64,000 bases of DNA, taken from assembly GCA_900540595.1 (NCBI GenBank), contig UQGL01000010.1, forward strand, positions 1 to 64,000. Reading direction: 5' to 3'. Made by a program: the position numbers and the translations under genes. The notes under the pieces are model-generated. The model was not told where the DNA came from. It did not search any database and saw only the letters and a list, made by a program, of their open reading frames with translations. Below, one piece after another: positions 15,959 through 24,020 of this stretch. Source of the DNA: an uncultured Oscillospiraceae bacterium (GTDB lineage: Bacteria; Bacillota; Clostridia; Oscillospirales; Ruminococcaceae). Within the stretch, counting starts at the first letter, position 1. The number at the start of each line of letters is the position of its first letter.

Positions 15959-16129
15959 CTGACGCGGAACGAGTATCTGCCCGCCGAGAGCAAAAGCGTG
16001 TGGCACCGCCTGTTCGGCGGCAGCCCCCGCAGCTTTGTAGCCGCCCTTGCCGAAACCGATACCCTCACCGATGCCGACATCGACGAGTTGGCGGCATATC
16101 TGGAGGAACTGAAAAAAGAACGAAAATAG
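15959..16129 (+). pseudogene. BlaI/MecI/CopY family repressor, C-terminal fragment only
   Basis: The frame encodes 56 residues, including YLPAESKSVWHRLFGGSPRS and FVAALAETDTLTDADIDELA. This matches the C-terminal dimerisation domain of BlaI ('E..S....LFGGS...LVA.L.....LS..DI.EL...L'). The winged-helix DNA-binding half is missing. There is no ATG, GTG or TTG at the beginning, but AAAAGGAG lies 5 bases before a CTG at 15959; the first standard start is GTG 15998. It lies 12 bases after the sensor-like gene. Most likely a 5'-deleted blaI; expression as a dimerisation-only peptide cannot be excluded. Confidence 0.7.
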
Positions 16130-16139
16130 AGTAAAATTT

Positions 16140-16218
16140 GTAGGGGCGAGCATTGCTCGCCCGCAAATGTCCCGGTCTCTGCATGGTTCCAGGGTCGATG
16201 ACGAGCATCGATCCCTAC
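16140..16218. repeat. composite palindromic repeat, unit 3
   Basis: The left half is GTAGGGGCGAGC folding on GCTCGCCCG. The right half is AGGGTCGATG folding on CATCGATCCCTAC. Four bases separate it from unit 4. The gene-free stretch from the BlaI fragment to the PHP gene consists almost only of units 3 and 4 and a promoter. Confidence 0.75.
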
Positions 16219-16221
16219 AGC

Positions 16222-16298
16222 GTAGGGGCGGATTCTATATCCGCCCGGGAGCCTTGCTGGTTGCACCGGCTTTGCGGGCGGGCACTGCCCGCCCCTAC
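16222..16298. repeat. composite palindromic repeat, unit 4
   Basis: The left half is GTAGGGGCGGAT folding on ATCCGCCCG; the right half is GCGGGCGGGCA folding on TGCCCGCCCCTAC. The -35 region of the PHP gene promoter starts directly at its right end. Confidence 0.8.
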
Positions 16299-16328
16299 TT
16301 GCAATCCTCCCTCGACTTGTAGTATAAT
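16299..16328 (+). promoter_or_regulatory. sigma-A-type promoter of the PHP gene
   Basis: TTGCAA, 18 bases, TATAAT. It abuts repeat unit 4. Confidence 0.6.
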
Positions 16329-16371
16329 AATATGTCCCATAGTATCCACATTCGCAAGTGAGGTGACGCTT

Positions 16372-17238
16372 ATGCCCGGTGACCTGCATACACATACGAC
16401 ATTTTCCGATGGCTCTACCCCGGCGGACAAGCTGCCGTTTCTGGCGGCCTGCGCGGGAATGACGCATCTGGCAATCTCTGACCACGATTCCATCCAGAGT
16501 GTGCGCTATGCCCACGACCATCCGCTGCAGAACGGCGTCCACCTCATCCCGGCCACCGAGCTGACCGCCTACGACTATGAGCGCGCCCACCGCGTGCATT
16601 TGCTCTGCTATTGGCCGGACGACTGCGCCGCACTGGCGGACTTTTCCGCCATGATGGCGGAGCGCCGTCTGACCGCCATGCTGCAGAGCTGCAAGGAGCT
16701 GGAGGCGATCTGCCCGCAGTTTTGCACCGAGGAGGCGCTTGCCCTTGCGAAGGACAGCGGTACGCTGTTCAAGGCCCATGTCATGCGGGTGCTGTGGCAG
16801 TACGGCTTGGCGGACGGCATGTACAATACCGTCTATAAGTCGCTGTTCGGGCTGAAGCCTGTGCGCGGGCGCATCCTGCACACGCCGCGGTATGAGCCGG
16901 TCGACACGGTGCTGGATGTCATCAAGGCAAGCCGCGCGGTGGTCGTGCTGGCACACCCCAGCGTCTACCACAGCATGGAGCTTGCGCGGGAGCTGATCGC
17001 CGCCGGGCGGTTGGACGGTGTGGAGATCGACCACCCCCGCAACACGCCGGGGGACAAGGCCGAGCTTGCCCGCCTGGCAAAAGAAAACGGATTGATCGTT
17101 ACCGGCGGCACGGACTACCACGGCATCAACACCGTGACCCCGCGCCCGGTGGGAGCATTCTCCACCAGTGACGAAATGATTGCGCGCATCGGCGATATTG
17201 CCAAGGCGCGCAAATCGACCTACAAGAGAAAAAAATAA
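16372..17238 (+). CDS. PHP domain phosphoesterase
   Basis: 288 residues from ATG 16372 (MPGDLHTHTTFSDGS) with AGTGAGGTGA upstream; longer in-frame starts run through the repeats and are rejected. Metal-binding motifs of the PHP fold are clear: DLHTHTTFSDG at residues 4-14, ISDHDS near 39, the PATELTA Glu near 62, VVLAHPSVYH near 190 and GGTDYHG near 243. It resembles the YciV/TrpH group (RNase AM, 3',5'-nucleoside bisphosphate phosphatase), so a nucleotide substrate is likely but unproven. The TSCPD gene follows after 12 bases. Confidence 0.85.
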   Translation: MPGDLHTHTTFSDGSTPADKLPFLAACAGMTHLAISDHDSIQSVRYAHDHPLQNGVHLIPATELTAYDYERAHRVHLLCYWPDDCAALADFSAMMAERRLTAMLQSCKELEAICPQFCTEEALALAKDSGTLFKAHVMRVLWQYGLADGMYNTVYKSLFGLKPVRGRILHTPRYEPVDTVLDVIKASRAVVVLAHPSVYHSMELARELIAAGRLDGVEIDHPRNTPGDKAELARLAKENGLIVTGGTDYHGINTVTPRPVGAFSTSDEMIARIGDIAKARKSTYKRKK

Positions 17239-17250
17239 GGAGCAAATAAA

Positions 17251-17508
17251 ATGACATACACCTACAACAATAAAGGCACCTGTTCCGTCCGCACCATCGT
17301 TGAGCTGAACGATGACCACACCATCAAGAGCGTTCAGGTCATGGGCGGCTGTGACGGCAACCTGAAGGGCATCGCCAAGCTGCTGCCCGGCATGAAGGCC
17401 GAGGACGCCATTGCCCGCATGGAGGGCACGACCTGCGGCCGCAAGCCCACCAGCTGCCCCGACCAGATCGCTCAGGCGCTCAAGGGCGCGCTGGCGGAGA
17501 TGGGCTGA
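17251..17508 (+). CDS. TIGR03905 family TSCPD domain protein
   Basis: 85 residues, full length for the small TIGR03905 family. It has FNNKGTCSV-like 'YNNKGTCSVRTIVEL', the glycine-rich 'VMGGCDGNLKGIAKLLPG' and the defining TSCPD-type 'GRKPTSCPDQIAQAL'. Related domains occur at the C-terminus of vitamin B12-dependent ribonucleotide reductases; the stand-alone protein has no known reaction. The conserved cysteines (11, 34, 65, 71 or so) suggest metal or redox chemistry. AAGGAGCAAATAA precedes the ATG; it is co-transcribed with the PHP gene. Confidence 0.85.
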   Translation: MTYTYNNKGTCSVRTIVELNDDHTIKSVQVMGGCDGNLKGIAKLLPGMKAEDAIARMEGTTCGRKPTSCPDQIAQALKGALAEMG

Positions 17509-17517
17509 TAAAGGTCC

Positions 17518-17596
17518 GTAGGGGCGGATTCCATATCCGCCCGGGCCGTCTGCGGCAGCCGCACACCTTGCGGGCGCATATAGAATGCGCCCCTAC
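17518..17596. repeat. composite palindromic repeat, unit 5
   Basis: The left half is GTAGGGGCGGAT folding on ATCCGCCCG; the right half is GCGGGCGCAT folding on ATGCGCCCCTAC. It fills the gap between the TSCPD gene and the FkbH-like gene. Confidence 0.82.
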
Positions 17597-17636
17597 ATTT
17601 TGCCCACAAGGCTTATTACTATAAAAGGAGCTTCCC

Positions 17637-19415
17637 ATGGACTGCTTCCAGTATCCGCTTGATACCGAGACCCTGCTGCGCAAAAAGCGCAGACTGCGCC
17701 GCGAGCTGCTGGCCCAGAACCCGCACCCGCTGCACAAAAAAATCGCCATCCTCGGCGGCTCTACCACCAATGAGGTGGCCGACCAGCTGGGGCTGTTTCT
17801 GCTGCAGTACGGCATCGAAGCGGAATTTTACCAAAGTGAATACGCCCAATACTGGCAGGATGCCATGTTCGGCACGCCGGAGCTGGACGAGTTCCACCCG
17901 GATGTTATCTATATCCACACAAGCTGGCGCAACCTGACCGCGCTGCCCACGACTGCCGACAGCGAGGCAGACATTGACGCCATGCTGGACGAGCAGTATG
18001 CTCACTTTGAAACCATGTGGCAGGCGCTGGAGCAGAAATTTGCCTGCCCGGTCATCCAGAACAACTTTGACCGGCCCAACTACCGCCTGATGGGCAACCG
18101 CGACATCTGGGACCCCCACGGCCGCTCCAACTTTATCAGCCGCCTGAACCAGCGGTTCTATGCCTACGCGGCCGCACATGAGCATTTTTATATCAATGAC
18201 ATCGACTATCTGTCGGCGGACTACGGCCTGACCGCATGGGGCGATGCCTTCTTCTGGCATATGTACAAATATGCCATGTGTCTGGACGCGATCCCGTCAC
18301 TGGCCAACAGCGTGGCCAATATCATCAAGTCTTTGTACGGCCGCAACAAAAAGGCGCTGGTCCTCGATCTGGACAATACGCTCTGGGGCGGCATTGTGGG
18401 GGACGATGGTGTGGACGGCCTTGCCATCGGCCCCGAGGTGCCGGAGGGGCAGGTCTTTGCCGAGTTCCAAAGCTACTGCAAGGCGCTGAAATCCATCGGT
18501 GTGATTCTGGCGGTCGATTCCAAAAATGAGGAGGCCAACGCGATTGCAGGCCTCAACCACCCGGACGGCGTGCTGCGTCCCGATGATTTTGTCGCTATCA
18601 AGGCCAACTGGGAGCCGAAGGATCTCAATCTGAAGGCAATCGCCGCAGAACTGAGCCTTGGTGCGGACAGCTTCGTCTTTGCCGATGACAACCCGGCTGA
18701 GCGCGCCATCGTGGCTGCGCAGGTGCCGGGCGTGGCGGTGCCCGCGCTCGACGGTGCCGAGAACTATATCAAGACGCTGGACCACGGCGGTTATTTTGAG
18801 GTCACGGCTCTCTCTAAAGAGGATCTGAAAAAGACCGAGCTTTACCACCAGAATGCCGAGCGGGCCAAAGCACAGGCGGCCTTTACCGATTACGGCCAAT
18901 ATCTGGACAGTCTGGAGATGACGGCCACGATCCACGGCTTTGAGCCGCTTTACATCCAGCGCATCGCCCAGCTGACCAACAAATCCAACCAGTTCAACCT
19001 CACAACGCTGCGCTGCAGCGAGGATGACATCCGCGCAATGGCGGCGGATGCCGATGCGCTCTGCCTGTGCGGCAAGCTGGTGGATAAATTCGGCGACAAC
19101 GGCATTGTCACGGTGGTGGCGGGCAGGCGTCAGGGTGATCTGCTCGACCTGACGCTCTGGCTCATGAGCTGCCGCGTGCTTAAGCGCGGTATGGAGGATG
19201 CCATGATGGACACCCTCATGGCGCAGGCTGCCGTCGCCGGTGTGAAAACCGTTGTGGGCCACTATTACCCCACAGCCAAAAATGCTATGGTGCGTGATTT
19301 TTACGCACGGTTCGGCTTTGCCAAAACGGCAGAGGATGCCGAGGGCAACACCGAGTGGAGACTGGAGGTCTCCGGCTATGAGCCGAAGCACCCCCACATG
19401 AAGATCGAACGCTGA
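17637..19415 (+). CDS. HAD-IIIC family (FkbH-like) protein
   Basis: 592 residues. The N-terminal part (1-230) contains 'KKIAILGGSTTNEVADQL' and 'YIHTSWRN', the SGNH-like region common before FkbH domains. The HAD core starts KALVLDLDNTLWGGIVGDDG near 240 with the catalytic DLD, then 'GVILAVDSKNEEAN' and 'SFVFADDNPAERAIV'. The C-terminal part (450-592) has 'LTNKSNQFNLTTLR' and a GNAT-like 'LDLTLWLMSCRVLKRG' region. FkbH proteins load a glyceryl group from 1,3-bisphosphoglycerate onto an acyl carrier protein. Here the neighbours are SGNH and MBOAT genes, and no carrier-protein gene is seen. AAAAGGAGC precedes the ATG. Confidence 0.85.
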   Translation: MDCFQYPLDTETLLRKKRRLRRELLAQNPHPLHKKIAILGGSTTNEVADQLGLFLLQYGIEAEFYQSEYAQYWQDAMFGTPELDEFHPDVIYIHTSWRNLTALPTTADSEADIDAMLDEQYAHFETMWQALEQKFACPVIQNNFDRPNYRLMGNRDIWDPHGRSNFISRLNQRFYAYAAAHEHFYINDIDYLSADYGLTAWGDAFFWHMYKYAMCLDAIPSLANSVANIIKSLYGRNKKALVLDLDNTLWGGIVGDDGVDGLAIGPEVPEGQVFAEFQSYCKALKSIGVILAVDSKNEEANAIAGLNHPDGVLRPDDFVAIKANWEPKDLNLKAIAAELSLGADSFVFADDNPAERAIVAAQVPGVAVPALDGAENYIKTLDHGGYFEVTALSKEDLKKTELYHQNAERAKAQAAFTDYGQYLDSLEMTATIHGFEPLYIQRIAQLTNKSNQFNLTTLRCSEDDIRAMAADADALCLCGKLVDKFGDNGIVTVVAGRRQGDLLDLTLWLMSCRVLKRGMEDAMMDTLMAQAAVAGVKTVVGHYYPTAKNAMVRDFYARFGFAKTAEDAEGNTEWRLEVSGYEPKHPHMKIER

Positions 19416-19433
19416 TACGACAGGGAAGATGCT

Positions 19434-20531
19434 ATGAAACGAACCATCCTGCAAAAAGCGGCGGCTGCCGCGCTGTTTGTGCTGCTGACGGCGGCACTGC
19501 TGGCGGCTGCGGATTTTCTGCTGGTGGACGATGTACATTCCTACTCCCGGGTCATGCTGCAGGAGCTGTATGCGGACGCGGGCAATATCGACACCCTGTT
19601 CCTCGGCTCGTCTCACTGCTACCGCAGCGTAGACCCGGCCGCTGTGGACGCAGCGCTCGGCACCCACAGCTTCAACGCCGGGTCGTCTCAGCAGCTGCCG
19701 GATGGCTCCTACTACATGCTGCGTGAGGCTGCTGCCGAAAACGACCTTAAAACGGTCTACCTTGAGATGTTCTACACCGGTTATAACGAGAGCCGGTCCG
19801 CCAATGTGCCGATGGCCTGCTACCTGCTTACAGACCACATGAGCGCTGCCTCCCCCAACCGGTATGAATACCTGTGGGAGATGGGCGGCCTTGCGGGCTT
19901 TGCCGACCTGCTGCTGCCGGCGCGGCACGGCATTGCCTCGCCAAGGGCGATGCCCGCCCTGTGGCGGGCCAAGCTGACGGACGGCTACGACCCGGGCAGC
20001 TATGCCTATGTCAGCTATCCCGACAGCGGGGAGGCCTACCGCGGCCGCGGCTTTGTCTACACGCAGGGTGTGCCGAAGGACGGCTTCGGCACGCTGCTGA
20101 ACCTGGACGCCGATGCGCCGCTGTCCGACTTCGGCTGGGAGTATCTGAACAAAATCGCGGATTTCTGCGAGGAAAACGGCATACGGCTCGTCCTCTTTAC
20201 GGCGCCGCTGCCCAGTGGTTATCTGTATAACACCGACAATTATCAGTCCTATGTTGATGCCCTCAACACCTTCTGCGCGGCGCGGGACGGACTTGTCTAC
20301 TGGGATTTCTCTCTCTGGCGCGACTGGGACACGCTGCACCTTACGGTGGGCGATTATTCCGATGCGCACCACCTGAACGGTGCAGGTGCGGATAAATTTA
20401 CCGCTGTTCTCTGTGATACTATCCGCCGCGATGCGGCAGGGGAGAATGTCGCCGACCTGTTTTATGATACGGTCGAAGATAAGCTGACGCTGACGCCGGA
20501 TGAATCCATCCTGATGAAGGATGTACACTGA
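19434..20531 (+). CDS. membrane-anchored SGNH-like protein (DltD/AlgX-like partner of the MBOAT)
   Basis: 365 residues with one N-terminal membrane segment (about 8-28) and an extracytoplasmic domain. 'IDTLFLGSSHCYRSVDPAAVD' near 58 holds the Ser of an SGNH-type block I, and 'SDAHHLNGAGADKF' near 316 is the matching Asp-x-x-His block, followed by a typical 'YFTAVL'-like tail. 'LKTVYLEMFYTGYNESRS' is also family-like. DltD and AlgJ/AlgX proteins use this fold to move acyl groups outside the cell. It lies 18 bases from the HAD-IIIC gene and 18 bases from the MBOAT gene. Confidence 0.75.
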   Translation: MKRTILQKAAAAALFVLLTAALLAAADFLLVDDVHSYSRVMLQELYADAGNIDTLFLGSSHCYRSVDPAAVDAALGTHSFNAGSSQQLPDGSYYMLREAAAENDLKTVYLEMFYTGYNESRSANVPMACYLLTDHMSAASPNRYEYLWEMGGLAGFADLLLPARHGIASPRAMPALWRAKLTDGYDPGSYAYVSYPDSGEAYRGRGFVYTQGVPKDGFGTLLNLDADAPLSDFGWEYLNKIADFCEENGIRLVLFTAPLPSGYLYNTDNYQSYVDALNTFCAARDGLVYWDFSLWRDWDTLHLTVGDYSDAHHLNGAGADKFTAVLCDTIRRDAAGENVADLFYDTVEDKLTLTPDESILMKDVH

Positions 20532-20549
20532 TACGAAGGAGGCCCCGCC

Positions 20550-21914
20550 ATGATTGCTGTGACATCACCCGGCTTTGTGCTGTTTGCAGCGCTGTTGGCG
20601 GGGCTTTGGTATGTCTGCCCGCCGCCGCGCCGCTGGCAGCTGATGCTGGGGGCAAACCTTGTCTTTTATGCCGTGCTGTGCTGGCAGGTATTGCCGGTAC
20701 TGCTGGCCTGCACCTTTCTGGTCTGGTGGTGCGGGCGCAGAACGGCCGCGAAGGGCACCTTTTATGCAGGGCTGGCGGCTGCGCTTTTTCCGCTGCTGCT
20801 GCTCAAATATCTGCCTGCGGCCTTCGGGTGGCAGGGCAAGCTGGCCAATGCGCTGGGCATCGGCTACTTTACGCTGCAGCTTATAAGCTATCTCTGTGAT
20901 GTGCGCCGCGGCAAGCTTCTGCCGGAGGAACAGTATGCGCGGCTGCTGTGCTATGCCTCGTTTTTTCTTTCTATCACGCAGGGCCCCTTCAACCGCTACG
21001 ACGAACTGATGCCCCAGATGGACCGCCCTGCACGATGGGACACCGCCCGCGTCTGGCGCGGCGTGCAGCGCAGCGCATGGGGATACTTCAAAAAGCTGGC
21101 GGTGGCTGACCGTGCCGCGGTTGTGGTAGATGCGGTGTTTGCGAACCCCGCCGCCTATGACCGCACCCAGCTTTTGCTGGGGTCTGTGCTGTTTACAGTG
21201 CAGCTCTACGCGGATTTCTCCGGCTATACGGACATCGTTCTCGGCGTCGGTGAGGTGCTGGGCCTGACGCTGCCCGAAAACTTCCGCCAGCCCTTCTTTG
21301 CGGATTCAGTCAAGGATATCTGGGCGCGGTGGCATATCAGCCTCTCCCGCTGGCTGCGGGATTATGTCTATATCCCGCTGGGCGGCAGCCGCTGCACCAA
21401 AGCACAAAAGGACCGCAACCTGCTGCTTACCTTTTTGGTCAGCGGCCTGTGGCACGGTGCAGGGTGGACCTACCTTGTCTGGGGCGGGCTGCACGGCCTG
21501 TGTCAGGCGGCGGAAAATCACCTCCCGCCTCGGCGCGGTGGGCGTATCCGGCATGCCTTGCGCATGGCAGGGGCTTTCGGTGTTCTGGTGGGGGCGTTTG
21601 TCATCTTCCGCGCCAGCAGTCTTGGCAATGCCGCACAGATCTTCCGCGGCATACTCTGCAACGGCGGGCATGCTGTGTTCAGCAACTATTGGGAGCTGGG
21701 CCTGACCAGCATGCAGGAGCAGCTGACTCTCTACGCGGGCATTGTCTGTCTGTTGGCGGTGGATATGCTGCATGAGCGCGGTATCTCGCTGCGGGAAAAA
21801 ATCGCCGCGCTGCCCGTTCCGGCCCGCTGGGCGGTTTATGAGGCAGCTGTTTTTGCCTTTCTCTTTATGGGGCGCTTCCTCGGCGGCGGCAGCTTCCTTT
21901 ATGCAAGATTTTGA
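20550..21914 (+). CDS. MBOAT family O-acyltransferase (AlgI/DltB-like)
   Basis: 454 residues with about ten membrane segments. It shows the MBOAT hallmarks: 'LQLISYLCDVRRGKLLPE', 'FFLSITQGPFNRYDELMPQ', 'ADFSGYTDIVLGVGEVLGL', 'IWARWHISLSRWLRDYVYI' followed by 'PLGGSR', and the catalytic-His motif 'SGLWHGAGWTYLVWGGLHG' near 298-316. Such proteins move an acyl group from a cytoplasmic donor across the membrane to a surface glycan or teichoic acid. Together with the FkbH-like and SGNH genes it suggests an unusual donor. AAGGAGG precedes the ATG; a strong terminator ends the unit. Confidence 0.9.
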   Translation: MIAVTSPGFVLFAALLAGLWYVCPPPRRWQLMLGANLVFYAVLCWQVLPVLLACTFLVWWCGRRTAAKGTFYAGLAAALFPLLLLKYLPAAFGWQGKLANALGIGYFTLQLISYLCDVRRGKLLPEEQYARLLCYASFFLSITQGPFNRYDELMPQMDRPARWDTARVWRGVQRSAWGYFKKLAVADRAAVVVDAVFANPAAYDRTQLLLGSVLFTVQLYADFSGYTDIVLGVGEVLGLTLPENFRQPFFADSVKDIWARWHISLSRWLRDYVYIPLGGSRCTKAQKDRNLLLTFLVSGLWHGAGWTYLVWGGLHGLCQAAENHLPPRRGGRIRHALRMAGAFGVLVGAFVIFRASSLGNAAQIFRGILCNGGHAVFSNYWELGLTSMQEQLTLYAGIVCLLAVDMLHERGISLREKIAALPVPARWAVYEAAVFAFLFMGRFLGGGSFLYARF

Positions 21915-21931
21915 CGATACGGCAATAAAAT

Positions 21932-21966
21932 AAAAGGATGCGAACCGCAGCGGTTCGCATCCTTTT
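21932..21966. terminator. bidirectional terminator
   Basis: Perfect 16-base arms AAAAGGATGCGAACCG and CGGTTCGCATCCTTTT around CAG. It serves the MBOAT operon on the plus strand and the dnaD-dnaI pair on the minus strand. Confidence 0.92.
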
Positions 21967-21969
21967 TGT

Positions 21970-22929
21970 TTATTTCAATCGCTGGTCAGCACCGAAGAAT
22001 TTGAACATCTTGCAGCCGCCCAGCATACGGCTGGCGACCTTTTCGGTGTAACGGGCCATAAAAACGGTCTGATCCGTGATGTTGGTCGTGTAGATCGTGG
22101 GGCGGTGGGTCAGCATACGGGTGTTGATCAGCTCATACAGTACACTGATGGTCAGCGGCGTGATGTACTCTGTGCCCAGATCATCAAGGATCAGCAGGTC
22201 GGCCTCCTGGCAGGCGGCCAGCCATTCATCCTTGGTGGAGTAGTCGAAATGCTCCCGGCCCAGCTGGGCTGCCAGTGCAGCGGCGCTGGTGTACAGTACA
22301 TCGTGGCCGCCCTCCAGCACAGCATCGGCAATGGCCAATGCCAGATGCGTTTTGCCAAGCCCCGTGTGCCCCATAAAAAGCAGGTTCGGGCTGTTCTGGC
22401 TGAACCGTGCGGCGTAGGTCTGGCAGTAATTCAGCAGCTTGCCCATATACTCGCGCGGGGAGATGCCAAGCTCCGGCTCAACAGTTTCGCTGTAGCGCGC
22501 AACCTCAAAGCTGGCAAACTGGCAAAGCCCGAGCGGACTGGCGGCGTTGATCTCCTCGCGGCGCAGGCGGCGGGCTGCCTCGGCCACGCAGCTGCAGGGG
22601 ATACCGCCCCGCATGCCGGTGTCCTCACACAGGGGGCAGCGGTAGGCGGGGGTAAAGGCGTTCTCCTCATAGCCGGCCTCCCTTACGGCGGCGGCCAGTG
22701 CCTCGTCCGCGCGGGTCAGCGCGGCGCGGGCGGCCTCGATGCTGCCCCCCAGCGCGGCAGCCTTGGCAAGGCCCAGCCCGGCCCGCATGTGGGCGTTGTC
22801 AGCCTCGGCCAGTGCCGGGTGGGCGGCATAGGCGGCGCGGCGGGCAGTCTCAGCCTGCATGACAGCCTGCTGACGGCGGGCGGCTACCTCGCGCTGCGCG
22901 GCGCGGAACAGTTCGTCTTTTGTGCGCAT
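21970..22929 (-). CDS. dnaI: DnaI/DnaC-like helicase loader ATPase
   Basis: 319 residues. The N-terminal helical part is followed by a small cysteine cluster (YRCPLCEDTGMRGGIPCSC near 95-113), the zinc site seen in Firmicute DnaI-like loaders. The AAA+ core has Walker A 'LLFMGHTGLGKTHLALAI' near 185-200 and Walker B 'LLILDDLGTEYI', with 'PTIYTTNIT' sensor I and 'VASRMLGGCKMFKF'. The protein loads the replicative helicase DnaB/DnaC onto origin DNA. It lies 3 bases after the DnaD-like gene, so the two primosome functions are co-expressed. The symbol follows B. subtilis; a phage-type DnaC name would also fit. Confidence 0.87.
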   Translation of the reverse strand: MRTKDELFRAAQREVAARRQQAVMQAETARRAAYAAHPALAEADNAHMRAGLGLAKAAALGGSIEAARAALTRADEALAAAVREAGYEENAFTPAYRCPLCEDTGMRGGIPCSCVAEAARRLRREEINAASPLGLCQFASFEVARYSETVEPELGISPREYMGKLLNYCQTYAARFSQNSPNLLFMGHTGLGKTHLALAIADAVLEGGHDVLYTSAAALAAQLGREHFDYSTKDEWLAACQEADLLILDDLGTEYITPLTISVLYELINTRMLTHRPTIYTTNITDQTVFMARYTEKVASRMLGGCKMFKFFGADQRLK

Positions 22930-22932
22930 GGA

Positions 22933-23835
22933 TCATCCCTCCTCGTCAAACATCGCAGCCCAGTCGCGGTTGAACAGGTCCTTCTGGGCACTGGCGGCGG
23001 GCGGCTGGGCGCCGGGGCGCTCAGTCATGACAATGTTGCTGCCCTCCAGCTGGCCCTGCTTGCGGGCGGCATCGATGGTCGTGATGCCCTGCGCGCGCCA
23101 TGCGCGCAGGATGCCGTCCACATACCGCACCGTGTTTTTGCCGTTGGCCCGCAGCAGCGCCTCGTCGATCATCTCGTGGCCGATGCCCATTTCCTCATGC
23201 CAGCGGGCAATCGCGCGGCGCTCCCAATTTGTCAGGGCGCGCGGCTCAACACCAAACTGGGCGGCGGCGTCAGCACACCAGTCCTCGCGCTGCTTGGCGC
23301 GCTTGAGCCAGCGCTCGGCGTCCTCGCCGTTTTCCACACCGTCCTCACGCCAGCGGGCCAGAAGATGCGCCACGGCGGCAACGCTGCGCCGACCGATGCG
23401 CGTTACCTCGGCGCAGCAGAGCAGAATCACATCGGGCTTCCAGCCGTCAGCCAGATATAGGTCAACAAGCCGCTGCAGCTCGCTCCGGCTCAGCGTCTTG
23501 CCGAAGGCGTTCTGCGCCTCCTGACACAGCACCGCTACATAGGGGTCGTTGATCGCGCTGGCTAAGTCCACATGGGCAGGCTCGGCCGGGGCGGTGGCTG
23601 CGCTGCGCTCGTTCACCAGCAGCCCGGCACCCGCCCAGTACTGCAGCGCGCGCTTGGCGGCCTCGATACTGGGCAGCGCCAGCGCCCGGGCCATTGTGCG
23701 GGGGTCGGTGTCGCGGGTCTGCAAAATATACAGCGCCGCCCGGATTGTATCGCCGTCAGTCTGGCACAGGTGTGTCAGCACAAGCTGCGGCACCGCAAGG
23801 GTATCGCCGGTGTTGTCCGCCAATCGGTAGCCCAT
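22933..23835 (-). CDS. DnaD-like primosome protein
   Basis: 300 residues from ATG 23835 (MGYRLADNTGDTLAVPQLVL); GGGGAGG is 9 bases upstream and overlaps a longer GTG start, which I reject. The N-terminal part looks like a winged helix ('LTHLCQTDGDTIRAALYILQTRDTDPRTMARAL'). Two DnaD/DnaB_2-type helical repeats follow: 'LSRSELQRLVDLYLADGWKPDVILLC' near 155 and 'LTNWERRAIARWHEEMGIGHEMIDEAL' near 225 with 'YVDGILRAWRAQGI', the YxxxIL(x)W motif of the family. It remodels origin DNA and recruits the loader encoded next. Confidence 0.85.
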   Translation of the reverse strand: MGYRLADNTGDTLAVPQLVLTHLCQTDGDTIRAALYILQTRDTDPRTMARALALPSIEAAKRALQYWAGAGLLVNERSAATAPAEPAHVDLASAINDPYVAVLCQEAQNAFGKTLSRSELQRLVDLYLADGWKPDVILLCCAEVTRIGRRSVAAVAHLLARWREDGVENGEDAERWLKRAKQREDWCADAAAQFGVEPRALTNWERRAIARWHEEMGIGHEMIDEALLRANGKNTVRYVDGILRAWRAQGITTIDAARKQGQLEGSNIVMTERPGAQPPAASAQKDLFNRDWAAMFDEEG

Positions 23836-23952
23836 ATCCGCAAACCTCCCCACTTTAATAATTTAATAATTATACCACGCGGCAGCCGATTTGTCCACTT
23901 TTGCCCGAAAAACTGCCCAAAAATCAGACTGTGATTTTGGGTAATGCGTTTC

Positions 23953-23981
23953 TTGTTTTTTGATGCAAAAATTTGTACAAT
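23953..23981 (+). promoter_or_regulatory. sigma-A-type promoter of the phosphoribosyltransferase-like gene
   Basis: TTGTTT, 17 bases, TACAAT, about 35 bases before the ATG at 24021. Confidence 0.55.
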
Positions 23982-24020
23982 AATACCATAAACAGTTTAA
24001 GCATTAAGGGGGATTCCACC

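Noticed and set aside
15943-17319. 458-codon minus-strand frame over the PHP gene
   Set aside because: Antisense to a clear PHP phosphoesterase and through repeat units; no start signal.
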